DNA of 64,000 nt from Mycobacterium sherrisii (GCF_002102355.1 NZ_LQPT01000093.1:62001-126000); one strand, 5' to 3'; positions 9,429-21,907 are shown, numbered from the stretch's first letter. Program-made: numbers and translations. The notes: generated from the sequence alone by a model not told the origin.

Positions 9429-9469
9429 AAATACCCTTCGGGCGGCATCGCTGCCCCCGAAGGGTATTT
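9429..9469. terminator. Strong hairpin between convergent hupB and mutT1
   Basis: A perfect 14-bp stem, AAATACCCTTCGGG at 9429-9442 pairing with CCCGAAGGGTATTT at 9456-9469, with a 13-base loop. T-rich sequence follows (CGCTTTTC) and A-rich sequence precedes. It starts 14 bp after the hupB stop and ends 6 bp before the mutT1 stop, so it can serve both strands. Confidence 0.85.
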
Positions 9470-9475
9470 CGCTTT

Positions 9476-10423
9476 TCAGGCCCGCACGTTCGCGGCCAGT
9501 GCCCCGCCGATGTGATCGGCGCCGACCAGCCGGCCGTCATGCAACGACAGCACCCAGGTGCTTCCCTTGTGGTTACGTGATTTATCGGGATGCACCCCGT
9601 CGCGCTCGCACCACCACTGGACCAGACCCGGAATCACCTTGCCCTGTGAGCAGATCACCGGGGTGCCCGGGTGTTCGGCGATTTCCAGCAGGCGATGCCG
9701 GCCGCGTTTGGGATTCTTGGCGTACGACTCTTCGGTGAGAGCGGGCTCGTTCTCGATCGTCACACCGAGCTCCTCCGCGAGCGGTTGCACCGTCTGGTGA
9801 CAGCGCAGCCGATCGGCGGCATGCACCTCGGTGGCACCGAACGCCAGCAGTTGCGGGACGAGTGCCTCGGCCTGGGCGCGGCCCCTCTTGTCCAACGGGC
9901 GCTTGGTGTCATCGCCGGAGAAGCGCGACTTCCGGCCCGCCGTGCCGTGCCGGACCACCAACACGGTATGGGTGTCCGCAGGGTGTTTTGTGGAGCGCTG
10001 CAACACATTTCGATCCTGTGCGTAGTCGAGTTTGTGCATCGCGTCGGCGACCGGCAGCCAGAGGAGTTCGTCGACCTCCTTACCCGGCGTGAATTCGCCG
10101 CCGGTGCTGCGGGCCACCCAGTAGTAGACCTTCTTGACGCCCTGATCGATGGGGTAGCTCACCTTGTTGAGTCGCCGGCCCAAGACGCAGCGGTGTCCGG
10201 TCTCTTCGAGCACCTCGCGCACCGCGGCCACGGGTGCCGTCTCGCCGGGGTCGACTTTGCCCTTCGGCAGCGACCAGTCGTCGTAGCGCGGACGGTGGAT
10301 GACGGCGATCTCCAGTTCGGGGTCGGCCGAATCGGAGCGACGCGGCCGCCACAACACCGCGCCCGCGGCGTAGACGACCCGGTTACTTGTGCGGCGACCT
10401 GCTGACGAGTTCTGGTCCGGCAC
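9476..10423 (-). CDS. mutT1: 8-oxo-(d)GTP hydrolase MutT1, Nudix plus histidine-phosphatase domains
   Basis: Sanitises the nucleotide pool by hydrolysing 8-oxo-dGTP/8-oxo-GTP, and in mycobacteria diadenosine polyphosphates (family knowledge for Rv2985). It is 315 residues long. The N-terminal Nudix box [20 protein letters not shown] is at about 55-74 with the G and EExG elements intact. The C-terminal phosphoglycerate-mutase-like domain has the catalytic RHG at about 158-160 (LVVRHGTAG) and DRLRCHQT. The start is the GTG at 10421-10423: VPDQNSSA aligns with the start of the M. tuberculosis protein and an AGGAG lies 4 bases upstream. A GTG at 10453 is the alternative. The gene is followed at 41 bp upstream by ppk on the same strand, a likely operon. 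Confidence 0.94.
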   Translation of the reverse strand: MPDQNSSAGRRTSNRVVYAAGAVLWRPRRSDSADPELEIAVIHRPRYDDWSLPKGKVDPGETAPVAAVREVLEETGHRCVLGRRLNKVSYPIDQGVKKVYYWVARSTGGEFTPGKEVDELLWLPVADAMHKLDYAQDRNVLQRSTKHPADTHTVLVVRHGTAGRKSRFSGDDTKRPLDKRGRAQAEALVPQLLAFGATEVHAADRLRCHQTVQPLAEELGVTIENEPALTEESYAKNPKRGRHRLLEIAEHPGTPVICSQGKVIPGLVQWWCERDGVHPDKSRNHKGSTWVLSLHDGRLVGADHIGGALAANVRA

Positions 10424-10493
10424 CTCACTCCTGCAGGTCAATTCGGCCAGCACCGCCGGCCATGGACATGGCCTGGAAAGTTACCACACGACG

Positions 10494-12692
10494 TCAGGCG
10501 CTGCGGTGCCGCTCCATGAGTGACTCCTGGTGATCGCGGACGGTGTGGCCGTCTCGAGGCGCCGCGATCCACTTGCCGCCGGCCTCGAGTTCCCAGCATC
10601 GCGTCGCGGGGTCCAGCGCCGACTCGAACAAATCGTTCAGATACGCCGTCAGCTTCGGGTCCTTGACCTGAACCAGGACCTCGACGCGCCGGTCGAGATT
10701 GCGATGCATCATGTCCGCGCTGCCGAGCCAGAACTCGTTGATTGCACCGAAATGCATGATGCGCGAGTGCTCGAGGAATCGCCCGAGAATCGACCGCACG
10801 GAAATGTTCTCCGAGAAGCCTTCCACGCCCGGCCGCAAAGCACAGATGCCGCGCACCACGACTTCGATCTGCACACCGGCCCGCGACGCGCGATACAGCG
10901 CATCGATGACCTGCTCGTCGACCAATGCATTCATCTTCATCCGGATGCGGCCGCCACCGTGCGCGCGGTGCGCCTCGATCTCGCGGTTGACGCGCTCGAT
11001 GATCCCGGTCCGAATCCCGTGTGGGGCAACCAAGAGATTGCGGTAGGACACCTTGCGCGAATATCCGGTGAGCGAATTGAACAGGTCCGTCAGGTCGGCG
11101 CCGATGTCCGGTGCGGCGGTGAGCAGACCGACATCCTCGTACAGGCGCGCCGTCTTGCCGTTGTAATTGCCGGTTCCGATATGGCAGTAGCGCCGGATCG
11201 TGGAACCTTCGCGCCGCACCACCAGGCAGGTCTTGCAGTGCGTCTTGAGTCCGACGTACCCGTAGACCACGTGCACGCCCGCCTGCTCCAGCGTTCGCGC
11301 CCAGCGGATGTTGGCCTGCTCGTCGAACCGCGCCTTGATCTCCACCAGCGCCACCACCTGCTTGCCGGCCTCGGCCGCGGCGATCAGCGCCCGCACGATA
11401 GGCGAATCACCGGACGTGCGATACAGCGTCTGCTTGATGGCGAGCACGTTCGGGTCGGCGGCCGCCTGTTCGATGAATCGCTGCACACTCGTGGAGAACG
11501 ACTCGTACGGATGATGAAGCAGCACATCGCCTTCGCGCAGGGTCGCGAAGATGCTCTTGGGTGTCTCCCGATCCGCGAAGGCGGGACTGGTGGCCGGGAC
11601 CCAGGCGCGGTCTTTGAGCGCCGGCCGGTCGACGCCGTAGATCTGCCACAGCGACGACAGGTCGAGCAGGCCGGGAACCTCAATGACGTCACCGGGATTC
11701 ACGTCGAGCTCGCGCAGCAGCAGCTCCAGCATGCTCTCGGTCATGTCATCGGCGATCTCCAGCCGTACCGGCGACCCGAAGCGTCGGCGGGCCAGTTCCC
11801 GCTCGAGTGCCTGCAGCAAGTCTTCGTCGCGATCCTCTTCGACCTCGTAGTCGGCGTTACGAGTGATGCGGAACGCGTGGTGCTCCACGATTTCCATGCC
11901 CGGGAAGAGAACCGGGAGGAATGCGGCGATCAGCTCTTCCATCGGCAGGTAACGGATGACGGCGTGCCCGTCGCTTCCGTCGCCGTCACTTCGTCCTTCG
12001 AGTTCTTCGAGTTCCACGAAACGATCGACGTTGTCGGGAACCTTGACTCGGGCGAAGTGCTGGCCGCCGTCGTCCTTGACGGTGACCGCCAGATTCAGGC
12101 TCAACCCGCTGACGAACGGGAACGGGTGAGCCGGGTCGACGGCCAGCGGGGTCAGCACCGGGAAGACCTGCTCGGTGAAGTAGACCGAGAGTTGGTCTCG
12201 TTCAGCCTGATCCAAATCCGCCCAGGTGACTATATAAATGCCTTCCTGCGCCAGCGCGGGTCGCACGGCGTCGAGGAACACCCGGGCATGCCGAGTCGCG
12301 ATCCGCTGGGTCTGCTCGCCGATGCGGGCCAGCTGCTCGCGCGGCGTCAAACCGTCCGCCGAGCGGACCGACAGCCCCATCTCGTCGCGGCGCTTGAGCC
12401 CTGCCACCCGGACCATGTAGAACTCGTCGAGGTTGGACGCGAAGATGGCCAGAAACTTGGCTCGTTCCAGCAACGGCAGCGAGGTGTCAGCGGCCAGGGA
12501 CAACACCCGCGCGTTGAAGTCCAGCCAGCTCAGTTCGCGGTTGAGGTACCGATCCTCCGGCAGTGCGTCGTCGATTGCGGCCTGGGTCGTCGCTGGCGGC
12601 GCTCCGACCGCGCTTTCGGAAGGTTGCCACACGGTTTCGTCGAGACGTGCTTGGGCTTCGGTTTCGGTCACCCTGAAATCATGGCGCATCAC
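10494..12692 (-). CDS. ppk: Polyphosphate kinase
   Basis: Reversibly transfers the ATP gamma-phosphate to polyphosphate; a peripheral membrane enzyme linked to stress response and persistence in mycobacteria. It is 732 residues long (M. tuberculosis Ppk1 742). The PPK N domain begins [17 protein letters not shown], the tunnel domain follows, and the C1/C2 phospholipase-D-like domains carry the catalytic histidines in THCKT and [11 protein letters not shown] and the HSRIMHF segment. The order ppk-mutT1 on one strand matches Rv2984-Rv2985. The start at 12692 begins [14 protein letters not shown], similar to the M. tuberculosis N-terminus. The dense antisense open frame over this gene is a GC-codon artefact. 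Confidence 0.97.
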   Translation of the reverse strand: MMRHDFRVTETEAQARLDETVWQPSESAVGAPPATTQAAIDDALPEDRYLNRELSWLDFNARVLSLAADTSLPLLERAKFLAIFASNLDEFYMVRVAGLKRRDEMGLSVRSADGLTPREQLARIGEQTQRIATRHARVFLDAVRPALAQEGIYIVTWADLDQAERDQLSVYFTEQVFPVLTPLAVDPAHPFPFVSGLSLNLAVTVKDDGGQHFARVKVPDNVDRFVELEELEGRSDGDGSDGHAVIRYLPMEELIAAFLPVLFPGMEIVEHHAFRITRNADYEVEEDRDEDLLQALERELARRRFGSPVRLEIADDMTESMLELLLRELDVNPGDVIEVPGLLDLSSLWQIYGVDRPALKDRAWVPATSPAFADRETPKSIFATLREGDVLLHHPYESFSTSVQRFIEQAAADPNVLAIKQTLYRTSGDSPIVRALIAAAEAGKQVVALVEIKARFDEQANIRWARTLEQAGVHVVYGYVGLKTHCKTCLVVRREGSTIRRYCHIGTGNYNGKTARLYEDVGLLTAAPDIGADLTDLFNSLTGYSRKVSYRNLLVAPHGIRTGIIERVNREIEAHRAHGGGRIRMKMNALVDEQVIDALYRASRAGVQIEVVVRGICALRPGVEGFSENISVRSILGRFLEHSRIMHFGAINEFWLGSADMMHRNLDRRVEVLVQVKDPKLTAYLNDLFESALDPATRCWELEAGGKWIAAPRDGHTVRDHQESLMERHRSA

Positions 12693-12778
12693 CCGCCGGT
12701 GCTGCTAGCGCATGGTAGACATCCATCCGTCGTTGGTGCGGCGTTCATCGCACGGACAGGTTTGCTACACCGTCGCTC

Positions 12779-14662
<1,884 letters not shown>

Positions 14663-14669
14663 TTAGGTT

Positions 14670-15809
14670 GTGAACGCCGGCGACGGGACGAGCGGGTCCC
14701 CTGTGTCACCCGAACGGGTGCGCGTGGCGATCGTGTTCGGCGGGCGCAGCAACGAGCATGCGATCTCGTGCGTGTCCGCGGGCAGCATCTTGCGCAACCT
14801 CGACCCGCAGCGGTTCGACGTCGTCGCGATCGGCATCACCCCCGAAGGCTCGTGGGTACTCACCGACGGCGATCCGGATGCATTGGCGATCACCAACCGG
14901 CAACTGCCCGGGGTGACGGTGGAGTCGGGGACCGAGTTGGCGTTGCCGGCCGACCCGCGACGCAGCGGCCAGTTGGTGTCCCTGTCGACCGGTGCCGGCG
15001 AAGTGCTGGGCTCGGTCGACGTGGTGTTCCCCGTGCTGCACGGTCCTTACGGCGAGGACGGCACCATCCAAGGCCTGCTCGAACTGGCGGGGGTGCCCTA
15101 CGTCGGCGCCGGCGTGCTGTCCAGCGCGGTGGGAATGGACAAGGAGTTCACCAAGAAGCTGCTGGCCGCCGCCGGACTTCCGGTCGGGGCGCACGCCGTG
15201 CTGCGCCCGTCGCAACCGACGCTGGCCCCACCGGAGTGCGAACGGCTCGGCCTGCCCGTGTTCGTCAAACCCGCGCGCGGCGGTTCCTCGATCGGCGTCA
15301 ACCGGGTGACGAACTGGGACGAGCTGGCCGCCGCGGTCGCCGACGCCCGCCGGCACGATCCGAAGGTGATCGTCGAGGCCGCGATCAACGGACGCGAGCT
15401 GGAGTGTGGCGTGCTCGAAATGCCGGACGGCACAATAGAAGCCAGCACGGTCGGAGAGATCCGGGTGGCGGGGGTGCGCGGCCGCGAGGACGGCTTCTAC
15501 GATTTCGCGACCAAATACCTTGACGACGCAGCCGAATTGGATGTGCCCGCCAAGGTCGACGACGACATCGCCGACGCGGTACGGCAATTGGCGATCCGCG
15601 CGTTCCACGCCATCGACTGCCAGGGCCTGGCCCGCGTCGACTTTTTCCTGACCGACGACGGACCGGTGATCAACGAGGTCAACACGATGCCCGGGTTCAC
15701 CACGATCTCGATGTTCCCGAGGATGTGGGCGGCCAGCGGCGTGGACTATCCCACCCTGCTGGCGACGATGGTCGAAACGGCGTTGGCCCGGGGCGTGGGC
15801 CTGCGCTAG
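14670..15809 (+). CDS. ddlA: D-alanine--D-alanine ligase
   Basis: ATP-dependent ligation of two D-alanines for peptidoglycan; target of D-cycloserine. It is 379 residues long (M. tuberculosis 373). ATP-grasp hallmarks: [13 protein letters not shown] at the N-terminus, [16 protein letters not shown], the Ser loop [13 protein letters not shown], and [21 protein letters not shown] at the metal site. The start is GTG at 14670. The TAG stop shares its bases with the TAG of the opposing DUF3515 gene, both stops contained in one CTAG tetranucleotide at 15806-15809. Confidence 0.96.
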   Translation: MNAGDGTSGSPVSPERVRVAIVFGGRSNEHAISCVSAGSILRNLDPQRFDVVAIGITPEGSWVLTDGDPDALAITNRQLPGVTVESGTELALPADPRRSGQLVSLSTGAGEVLGSVDVVFPVLHGPYGEDGTIQGLLELAGVPYVGAGVLSSAVGMDKEFTKKLLAAAGLPVGAHAVLRPSQPTLAPPECERLGLPVFVKPARGGSSIGVNRVTNWDELAAAVADARRHDPKVIVEAAINGRELECGVLEMPDGTIEASTVGEIRVAGVRGREDGFYDFATKYLDDAAELDVPAKVDDDIADAVRQLAIRAFHAIDCQGLARVDFFLTDDGPVINEVNTMPGFTTISMFPRMWAASGVDYPTLLATMVETALARGVGLR

Positions 15810-16393
15810 GGCTGCGCCGCGGGAGCGGGATCGATGGGTACCGCCGTGAGGGTGCGGGCGACGACCTCGGAAAGCTGCTGAATCGGCGTCGGCCCGGACC
15901 CCGTCGGCAATGTGAGCGCCAGATAGACCGGCCGGTCGACGGTGTACCAGGTGGATCTGCCTGCGTCACCGGCGGATTGCTCTTCGCCGGCCACTTCGAA
16001 CCACTGCACCTGATCGACCACCTGAATCGGGGACCCCACCACGAAACCGATGGGACGCTCGAGGCCGCAGCGCAGCACCACGGGCTCGGTGTCGGGCTTG
16101 GCGCGCCAGGCCGTTGCACCCTCGGGCGCCGGTTGGGCCAGCGGTGCCCGCTGGTAATCGCCGAGCCGGTCCGGGAGCACCGCGGCCAGCGCCCGACATG
16201 CGGGACTGCCGGCCTGCGGCGCCTGGACACCGGGGAGAGCGACCGGTTGCGGTGGTGCCTGACGGGTGGCCGCGATCCCCAGGACGACGCCGACCGCCAC
16301 CACCGCGATCACCACCGCGGCGATCAGCATGCCGCGCGGGGGTCCACCCAGATCGCCGGTGCCGGCTACGTCGTCGGTATCCGAAGTCGCCAT
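15806..16393 (-). CDS. DUF3515 membrane-anchored protein (Rv2980-like)
   Basis: A 195-residue protein with a short cytoplasmic leader, one transmembrane helix at about 22-43 ([20 protein letters not shown]) and an exported C-terminal domain of the DUF3515 family. The domain has two cysteines placed as in relatives (SPACRAL and LRCGLERP), probably disulfide-bonded, and a [12 protein letters not shown] stretch. No function is established. The start ATG is at 16391-16393. It converges on ddlA and diverges from thiL (214 bp between starts); the Rv2980 position is conserved. An envelope role is suggested by topology and by the ddlA neighbour, but this is inference. Confidence 0.85.
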   Translation of the reverse strand: MATSDTDDVAGTGDLGGPPRGMLIAAVVIAVVAVGVVLGIAATRQAPPQPVALPGVQAPQAGSPACRALAAVLPDRLGDYQRAPLAQPAPEGATAWRAKPDTEPVVLRCGLERPIGFVVGSPIQVVDQVQWFEVAGEEQSAGDAGRSTWYTVDRPVYLALTLPTGSGPTPIQQLSEVVARTLTAVPIDPAPAAQP

Positions 16394-16607
16394 CCTCGCC
16401 CGTCGTCGACACAGCGCGCCGAAGACCGGCCACCTCCCCTCTTTGTTTTTCCTCGCATTCGCGCTTTCTCGGGCCGCACGCGGCCCGCATCGCCACGGCG
16501 CTCTACACTGGCGCGGTCCGCTCGCGCGGGCAGGGACCAAACTTACCGCAGGTCGGGCCGCCGGACGAGGGGGCCGACGGGCACCGGACGCGGCAGAGGA
16601 GGTGGAC

Positions 16608-17579
16608 ATGCCCGACGAGGTGGTCGGCGCGCCGCCGTCCACATTGGGGCGGCTGGGCGAGTTCGCCGTCATCGACCGGCTGGTGCGCGGTCGGCGACAG
16701 CCCGATGCCGTGCTGGTGGGACCCGGCGACGATGCGGCGGTGCTGACCGTCGGCGACGGCCGCGCGCTGGTGTCGACCGACATGTTGGTGGCCGGCCGGC
16801 ATTTTCGGCTGGACTGGTCGACACCGCACGACGTCGGCCGCAAGGCCATCGCACAAAACGCCGCCGACGTCGAGGCGATGGGCGGCCGGGCCACGGCGTT
16901 CGTGGTCGGCTTCGGCGCGCCCGCAGACACGCCGACCGCGCAAGTGGAAGCGCTGGCCGACGGAATGTGGCAAGAGGCAACGCGAGTCGGCGCCGGCATC
17001 GCCGGCGGTGACCTGGTCAGTTCGCCGCAGTGGGTGCTCTCGGTCACGGTGCTGGGCGACCTGGCCGGCCGGGCCCCGGTGCTGCGTTCCGGTGCCCAGC
17101 CCGGGGCCGTGCTCGCGGTCGCCGGTGAGCTGGGGCGTTCGGCTGCGGGATATGCGTTGTGGCACAAGGGTATTAGCGGGTTCGAGCCGTTGCGGTCGCG
17201 TCATCTGGTGCCGGAACCGCCGTATGGTCAGGGCGCGGTGGCCGCCGCGCACGGCGCGCAAGCGATGATCGACGTCTCCGACGGCCTGGTCGCCGACCTG
17301 CGGCACGTCGCGGAGGCGTCGGGTGTGGGTATCGACCTATCCACGGCGGCCCTGGACCCCGACCGCGAGGCGCTGCGCGCGGCCGCCGCCGCCGTGGCCG
17401 AGGACCCCTTCTCGTGGGTGCTGGGCGGTGGCGAAGATCACGCTCTGGCGGCATGTTTCGCGGGTCCGCCGCCGCCGGGCTGGCGCGTGATCGGGCGGGT
17501 GCTCGACGGCCCGGCCCGGGTGTTGGTCGACGGCGCGCCGTGGCAGGGATACCCGGGCTGGCAGTCGTTCCAGGATTGA
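16608..17579 (+). CDS. thiL: Thiamine-monophosphate kinase
   Basis: Phosphorylates thiamine monophosphate to thiamine diphosphate, the last step of cofactor synthesis. It is 323 residues long (Rv2977c 333). The PurM/AIRS-like fold shows GEFAVIDRLV, VGPGDDAAVL (nucleotide/metal site), STDMLVAGRHFRLDW, AIAQNAADVEAMGG, AGGDLV and MIDVSDGLVADLRH. The start is ATG at 16608, following GAGGAGG; a GTG two codons upstream in the same frame (16602) is possible. The product's cofactor is needed by the transketolase-like E1 at 53-55 kb. ung follows after 39 bp on the same strand. Confidence 0.95.
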   Translation: MPDEVVGAPPSTLGRLGEFAVIDRLVRGRRQPDAVLVGPGDDAAVLTVGDGRALVSTDMLVAGRHFRLDWSTPHDVGRKAIAQNAADVEAMGGRATAFVVGFGAPADTPTAQVEALADGMWQEATRVGAGIAGGDLVSSPQWVLSVTVLGDLAGRAPVLRSGAQPGAVLAVAGELGRSAAGYALWHKGISGFEPLRSRHLVPEPPYGQGAVAAAHGAQAMIDVSDGLVADLRHVAEASGVGIDLSTAALDPDREALRAAAAAVAEDPFSWVLGGGEDHALAACFAGPPPPGWRVIGRVLDGPARVLVDGAPWQGYPGWQSFQD

Positions 17580-17618
17580 CGTGCTTTTTAATAACAACGT
17601 GACCGACACGGTGGTGGG

Positions 17619-18302
17619 ATGACTGCGCGTCCGTTACCCGAACTCGTGGAGCCCGGCTGGGCGGCGGCGCTGGAACCGGTCGCCGACCAGGTGACCCGGA
17701 TGGGGCAGTTCCTGCGAGAGGAAATCGCCGCGGGCCGCCGCTACCTGCCCGCCGGACCGAACGTCCTGCGCGCCTTCACCTTTCCGTTTGATCAGGTGCG
17801 GGTGCTGATCGTCGGCCAGGATCCCTACCCGACCCCCGGGCACGCGGTGGGCCTGAGCTTCTCGGTGGCTCCCGATGTGCATCCGCTGCCGCGGAGCCTG
17901 TCCAACATCTTCGACGAGTATTCAACCGACCTGGGCCACCCGCGACCCAGCTGCGGCGATTTGACGCCGTGGGCGCAGCGCGGGGTGCTGCTGCTGAACA
18001 GGGTCCTTACGGTGCGGCCGAGCAATCCCGCCTCGCATCGCGGCAAGGGTTGGGAAGCGGTCACCGAGTGCGCCATCCGCGCGCTGGTGGCCCGGTCCCG
18101 GCCGCTGGTGGCCATCCTGTGGGGCCGCGATGCGTCGACGCTCAAACCCATTCTGGCCGAGGGGAATTGTGTCGCGATCGAGTCGCCGCACCCGTCGCCC
18201 CTATCCGCCTCGCGCGGCTTCTTCGGCTCGCGCCCGTTCAGCCGCGCCAACGAGTTGCTCACCGGGATGGGTGCCGAACCGATCGACTGGCGATTGCCCT
18301 GA
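17619..18302 (+). CDS. ung: Uracil-DNA glycosylase
   Basis: Removes uracil arising from cytosine deamination, important in a 68-70% GC genome. It is 227 residues long, the same as M. tuberculosis Ung (Rv2976c). The family 1 motif [12 protein letters not shown] has catalytic Asp68, and motif [15 protein letters not shown] has His191. It probably forms an operon with thiL. It marks the left edge of the accessory block, because the next genes are not those that follow ung in M. tuberculosis. Confidence 0.97.
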   Translation: MTARPLPELVEPGWAAALEPVADQVTRMGQFLREEIAAGRRYLPAGPNVLRAFTFPFDQVRVLIVGQDPYPTPGHAVGLSFSVAPDVHPLPRSLSNIFDEYSTDLGHPRPSCGDLTPWAQRGVLLLNRVLTVRPSNPASHRGKGWEAVTECAIRALVARSRPLVAILWGRDASTLKPILAEGNCVAIESPHPSPLSASRGFFGSRPFSRANELLTGMGAEPIDWRLP

Positions 18303-18309
18303 GCGGTGC

Positions 18310-19140
18310 CTAGACGTCCGGGAAGTCGACGTCTTTGGTGACGGCCTTCCACTCCTCGATCGACGCCGACATCGCGGAGATCTTGTCCCGCACGGCTTTC
18401 AGCACGTCGCGGCCCAGCAGCAGCCGCAGCGGCGGATCATCGAGCGTGGTGATCATCAGCACCGCCGCCGCCACCTTTTTGGGGTCGCCCGGCAGCTGGT
18501 CGGCGAACTGCTTGATCAAATCCTTGCGCGCCGCGACCTCGACGTAATCGGGGATCGGGCGGCCCGATTCCTTCATCGACCGGGTGGCCCAGTCGGTGCG
18601 GAAGGCGCCCGGCTCGATGGCGGTCACCTTGATACCCAACGGACGCACCTCGGTCGCCAGCGCCTCGGTGAGCGCCTCGAGCGCGAACTTGGTCGACGAA
18701 TAGTAGGCGTTGGGCGGGTTGGCCACCAGCCCGGTCATCGAGGAGATGTTGACGATGTGTCCCGACCTGCGGGCGCGCATCTCGGGCAATACCGCCTTGA
18801 TCATGTCGACCGCCCCGAAGTAGTTGACGTCGAACAGCTTTCGCACCTCGGCGTCCTCGCCCTCCTCGACCGAGGACAGGTAACCGTGGCCGGCGTTGTT
18901 GACCAGGACGTCGATCCCGCCGAACGCGTCGTGCGCCGCCGACACCGCGGCCGCGATCTGGGCCGCGTCGGTTACGTCGAGCCCCACGGTCAGGGCGTGG
19001 TCGCCGAATTCGTCGGCGAGATCGGCCACCGTCTCGGGCCGCCGCGCGGTCACCACCGTGCGATGGCCCGCTTGCAAAGCGGCACGGGCGATTTCGCGGC
19101 CGAAGCCGGTGGAGCATCCGGTGATCAGCCAGCGCGACAT
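18310..19140 (-). CDS. Short-chain dehydrogenase/reductase
   Basis: A 276-residue classical SDR: cofactor motif TGCSTGFG at 7-14, NNAG at 81-84, catalytic Ser133/134 (NISSMTG), Tyr147 and Lys151 (YYSSTK). An arginine pair after the second strand (ARRPET) suggests NADP(H) preference. The substrate is unknown; the extended C-terminus (KAVRDKISAMSASIEEWKAV) is typical of the many mycobacterial oxidoreductases of this type. It begins the accessory block and converges on ung with only 7 bp between stops. The start is the ATG at 19138-19140. A role in steroid or lipid oxidation would be a guess. Confidence 0.88.
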   Translation of the reverse strand: MSRWLITGCSTGFGREIARAALQAGHRTVVTARRPETVADLADEFGDHALTVGLDVTDAAQIAAAVSAAHDAFGGIDVLVNNAGHGYLSSVEEGEDAEVRKLFDVNYFGAVDMIKAVLPEMRARRSGHIVNISSMTGLVANPPNAYYSSTKFALEALTEALATEVRPLGIKVTAIEPGAFRTDWATRSMKESGRPIPDYVEVAARKDLIKQFADQLPGDPKKVAAAVLMITTLDDPPLRLLLGRDVLKAVRDKISAMSASIEEWKAVTKDVDFPDV

Positions 19141-19172
19141 CGCTAGCTGGTCCCTTCCGGTAGCCGGCGCAG

Positions 19173-20392
19173 TTAGGCCGCGCGTCGACGGGCCAGTTCA
19201 GTTGCCCGCTGCGGGGCGGTGACCCGCGGCAGGTGTGGCACCTCCCGGTCCAGATCGTCGAGCTCGATGACCCGGCCGCGCGCGCCGAGACCTGCGCGGG
19301 GACCGGACTCGCCGAACTCCGCCATCCGCAGCGTCAGGATGGCCTCGGCCAGGCCGTCGGAGTCGATCCAATTCGCCCCGCCCGGGTCCACCGGGGAGAT
19401 CACGTAGGTGTAGGTGCCGTCGTCGTTGGCCACCGATTGCGCCTTGTTCAGGCTGCCGGTGCGGTCGACAAGATCGAGCGTGGTGCCCCAGATGTTGCTC
19501 AGCGGAACCGTGAAGTACTCCGCGCCACCGTCGTTGACGTCGACGACGAACGCCTCGCCCGGCCCGAGGTCCACGCGTCCCATCACGTAAACCTGGTTGC
19601 GCATCGCTCCCGCTTTGTCGGCCGACCAGGCCAGGTCGAAGTGGTTGGCCGGCATCTTGTACACGCCGTGGCTGAGCTTGCCGGTGAAGTTCGCGAAGTG
19701 TGCCATCATCGCCGCGGTGGCCTCGGCCTGCTCGTCGAGCGTGCGCGCCGGCCGCATCGTCGACGTCGTGGCGCCGAGTCGTTGTCCTCAAGGTAATTGG
19801 GGTCGTCGCGGTCCCAGTCCAGCAGCACGTCGCGGATGTAGAACTCGTGCGCCGCCGGTGAGCTCCGCACGTGGTTCGGGCGGCCGTCGGCGGGTGCGGA
19901 GTCGACGGTGATGGTGAAGCTGCCGTCGGACTCGACGTGCATGGTGCGGCCGTTGAGCACGGCGACGGTGCCCATGTTCGCGTCCCAGAGCGTGAAGTAG
20001 TTCTCGGTCATGCGGTGCGTGCCGACCCGGCCGTGGATTTCGTAGCGTTCGTCGCCGCAGATCGGGATGACCCGGTACACGCTGTCGGGATTGTCGATGC
20101 CCCAACGTGATCCGGGGACCTGACGGCCTGACACCGGATGCGCCAGCCGGGTGATGCAGCTGACCTTGGGCCGCAGCTTGTCCTGGTTGCACGACCATAT
20201 CGCCGCCGAGAACATCACCTCGGCGAACGCGTCGTCGAACCGTTCGCGCATGGCGGCGGAGGCCCGGGCCCGGCTCAGCCAGGTCCCGGCGACGCTGCGA
20301 TAGGTGGACTTGACGGTGGGGTGCTCGATCAGGTCGAGGGCGGCCAGTTCCTGTTCGTGTTGGGCGGCCGTCGCGACGGGGTGTTCAACCAT
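19173..20392 (-). pseudogene. DUF1214 protein gene broken by a one-base frameshift
   Basis: Two overlapping minus-strand frames make one protein. The upstream frame (20392 down to about 19785) encodes some 200 residues from MVEHPVATAAQHEQELAAL to DDPNYLEDN. It then degenerates into an Arg-rich tail (SAPRRRRCGRRARST) typical of out-of-phase GC-rich reading. The second frame takes over with RLGATTSTMRPARTLDEQ and runs to 19173. It carries the DUF1214 signature (YFTVPLSNIWGTT, SLNKAQSVANDDGTY, SPVDPGGANWID). The total span, 1220 bp, is not a multiple of three, which fits a single indel near 19785. Either a true pseudogene, a phase-variable site or a sequencing error. The function of DUF1214 proteins is unknown. 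Confidence 0.75.
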
Positions 20393-20474
20393 CAGCCGCT
20401 CCTATATTCGTCCGAAAATGTTGGGGCACAAAGCAAACCGGTCGCAGGCCTACGCGCAACATGCCGAAACCCGG

Positions 20475-20918
20475 TCAGAACTTCAGGTGCCGGCTGACGT
20501 CGCCGACCTGATCGACGAACATGGTGCGGCTGTCGAACCACCAGGCGCCGTCGACGCGGTGAAAGGTGTCCCGGTAATGCCCGGTGACGATCACCTGCAG
20601 GGGCAGGTCCGGGGTTGCTTGCGTGACACAGTAATACGACGTGCTGCGCGCGGTGCCCGCGTCCTCGTCGATGAACAGCTGCACGTTGGTGGTGTGGTGC
20701 CGGGTCTTGGGCGTGCCGTCGTCGTAGAACCGGGTGGCCATTTCGTACATCTGCCGCACCCGCGCCGGTCCCTCGAACACCGTCTCCGGCGGTCCGTCGG
20801 CCACGCCGCAGATGCGGCCGTGGGTGAAAAGGCCGGCCACCGCGTCCAGATCGCCGCCGTCGAGGAACTCGGCGTAGGTGTAGATCAGGTTGGTGATTTC
20901 TCGTGCGCTGTCGCTCAT
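20475..20918 (-). CDS. SnoaL/NTF2-like protein
   Basis: A 147-residue single-domain protein of the SnoaL-like (NTF2-fold) superfamily: the N-terminal helix ITNLIYTYAEFLDGGDLDAVAGLF, the strand with GPARVRQMYEMATRFY, and the HHTTNVQLFIDEDAGTARSTSYYCVTQ sheet. Such domains act as isomerases, dehydratases or cyclases, or only bind ligands, and accompany degradation gene sets in mycobacteria. It lies just upstream of the DUF1214 gene on the same strand, so the two are probably co-transcribed. The start is the ATG at 20916-20918. The catalytic role is not determined. Confidence 0.8.
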   Translation of the reverse strand: MSDSAREITNLIYTYAEFLDGGDLDAVAGLFTHGRICGVADGPPETVFEGPARVRQMYEMATRFYDDGTPKTRHHTTNVQLFIDEDAGTARSTSYYCVTQATPDLPLQVIVTGHYRDTFHRVDGAWWFDSRTMFVDQVGDVSRHLKF

Positions 20919-21014
20919 GCCAAGCCATCCCGGATCAACTCGTCGGCCGTGTCGCAGACCATGTTGGCAGAACTGACCCGACTTACATAGAACCGCCCAT
21001 TACTGTTAGTCGCC

Positions 21015-21905
21015 GTGGCCATTCCGTGGACGCCGAGCCGGCTCGGCAACCTGACCGGCAAACGGGTCGTCGTGACCGGGGCGACCAGCGGCGTCGGGCT
21101 GGGCACCGCCCGGGCGCTGGCCGCGGCCGGCGCGCACGTGGTGCTGGCCGTGCGCAACACCGACCTGGGTAAGCAGCGCGCGGCCGACATGCGCGGCCCC
21201 ACGTCGGTGCTCAAGCTCGATCTGTCGGATCTGGCGTCGGTGCGGGCGTTTCCCGATCAGCTCGACGGCGACATCGACATCTTGATCAACAATGCCGGCA
21301 CGCTCACCGACCGGCGCACCGAGACCGTCGACGGCTTCGAGACGACCCTGGGCACCAACCTGCTGGGGCCATTCGCCTTGACCAATCTGCTGCGCCCGAG
21401 GGTGCGTTCGCAGATCATCATCGTCGGCTCCGACGCCCACAAATCGGCCGTCCTGCACCTCGACGACATGCACCTGCGCCGCACCAAGTGGACGCGGCTG
21501 GGCAGCTACGCGTCCTCGAAGTTCGCGGTCATGTTGTGGGGGCTGGAACTGGACCGCAGGCTGCGCGCCGCCGGGTCGACGATCGTCAGCCAACTGACCC
21601 ACCCCGGATGGGTGGCCTCCAACCTGTCACACGTCGGGCAGACCCCGCTGCTGTCGCTGGCCCACAGGGCCGTCACGGTGGTGGCCGACCGGTTCGCCAA
21701 CGACATCGACGAAGGCGCGGCGCCCACCTTGTACTGCATCAGCGAACCGGTGCCGCCGGGCAGCTTCGTCGGCGTCAGCGGCCGGCTCGGCCTGCGCGGT
21801 GGCCCGGTGCTGGCCGGGCGTTCGGCGCTGGCATGCGACTACGACACGGCCGCCCGCCTGGTGGCCTTCGCCGAAGAACAGACCGGCACGCAGCTGGAGG
21901 TATAG
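21015..21905 (+). CDS. Short-chain dehydrogenase (retinol-dehydrogenase-like)
   Basis: A 296-residue SDR with TGATSGVG at 21-28, NNAG, the active-site region VGSDAHKSAVL and YASSK, followed by THPGWVASNL, a pattern typical of the extended retinol dehydrogenase/WW-domain oxidoreductase-like group. AVRNTD after the second strand suggests NADP(H) use. The substrate is unknown. The start is taken at GTG 21015 (MAIPWTPSRL). It is divergent from the SnoaL gene by 96 bp. The following SDR starts 3 bp after its stop, so the two form an operon. Confidence 0.85.
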   Translation: MAIPWTPSRLGNLTGKRVVVTGATSGVGLGTARALAAAGAHVVLAVRNTDLGKQRAADMRGPTSVLKLDLSDLASVRAFPDQLDGDIDILINNAGTLTDRRTETVDGFETTLGTNLLGPFALTNLLRPRVRSQIIIVGSDAHKSAVLHLDDMHLRRTKWTRLGSYASSKFAVMLWGLELDRRLRAAGSTIVSQLTHPGWVASNLSHVGQTPLLSLAHRAVTVVADRFANDIDEGAAPTLYCISEPVPPGSFVGVSGRLGLRGGPVLAGRSALACDYDTAARLVAFAEEQTGTQLEV

Positions 21906-21907
21906 CC

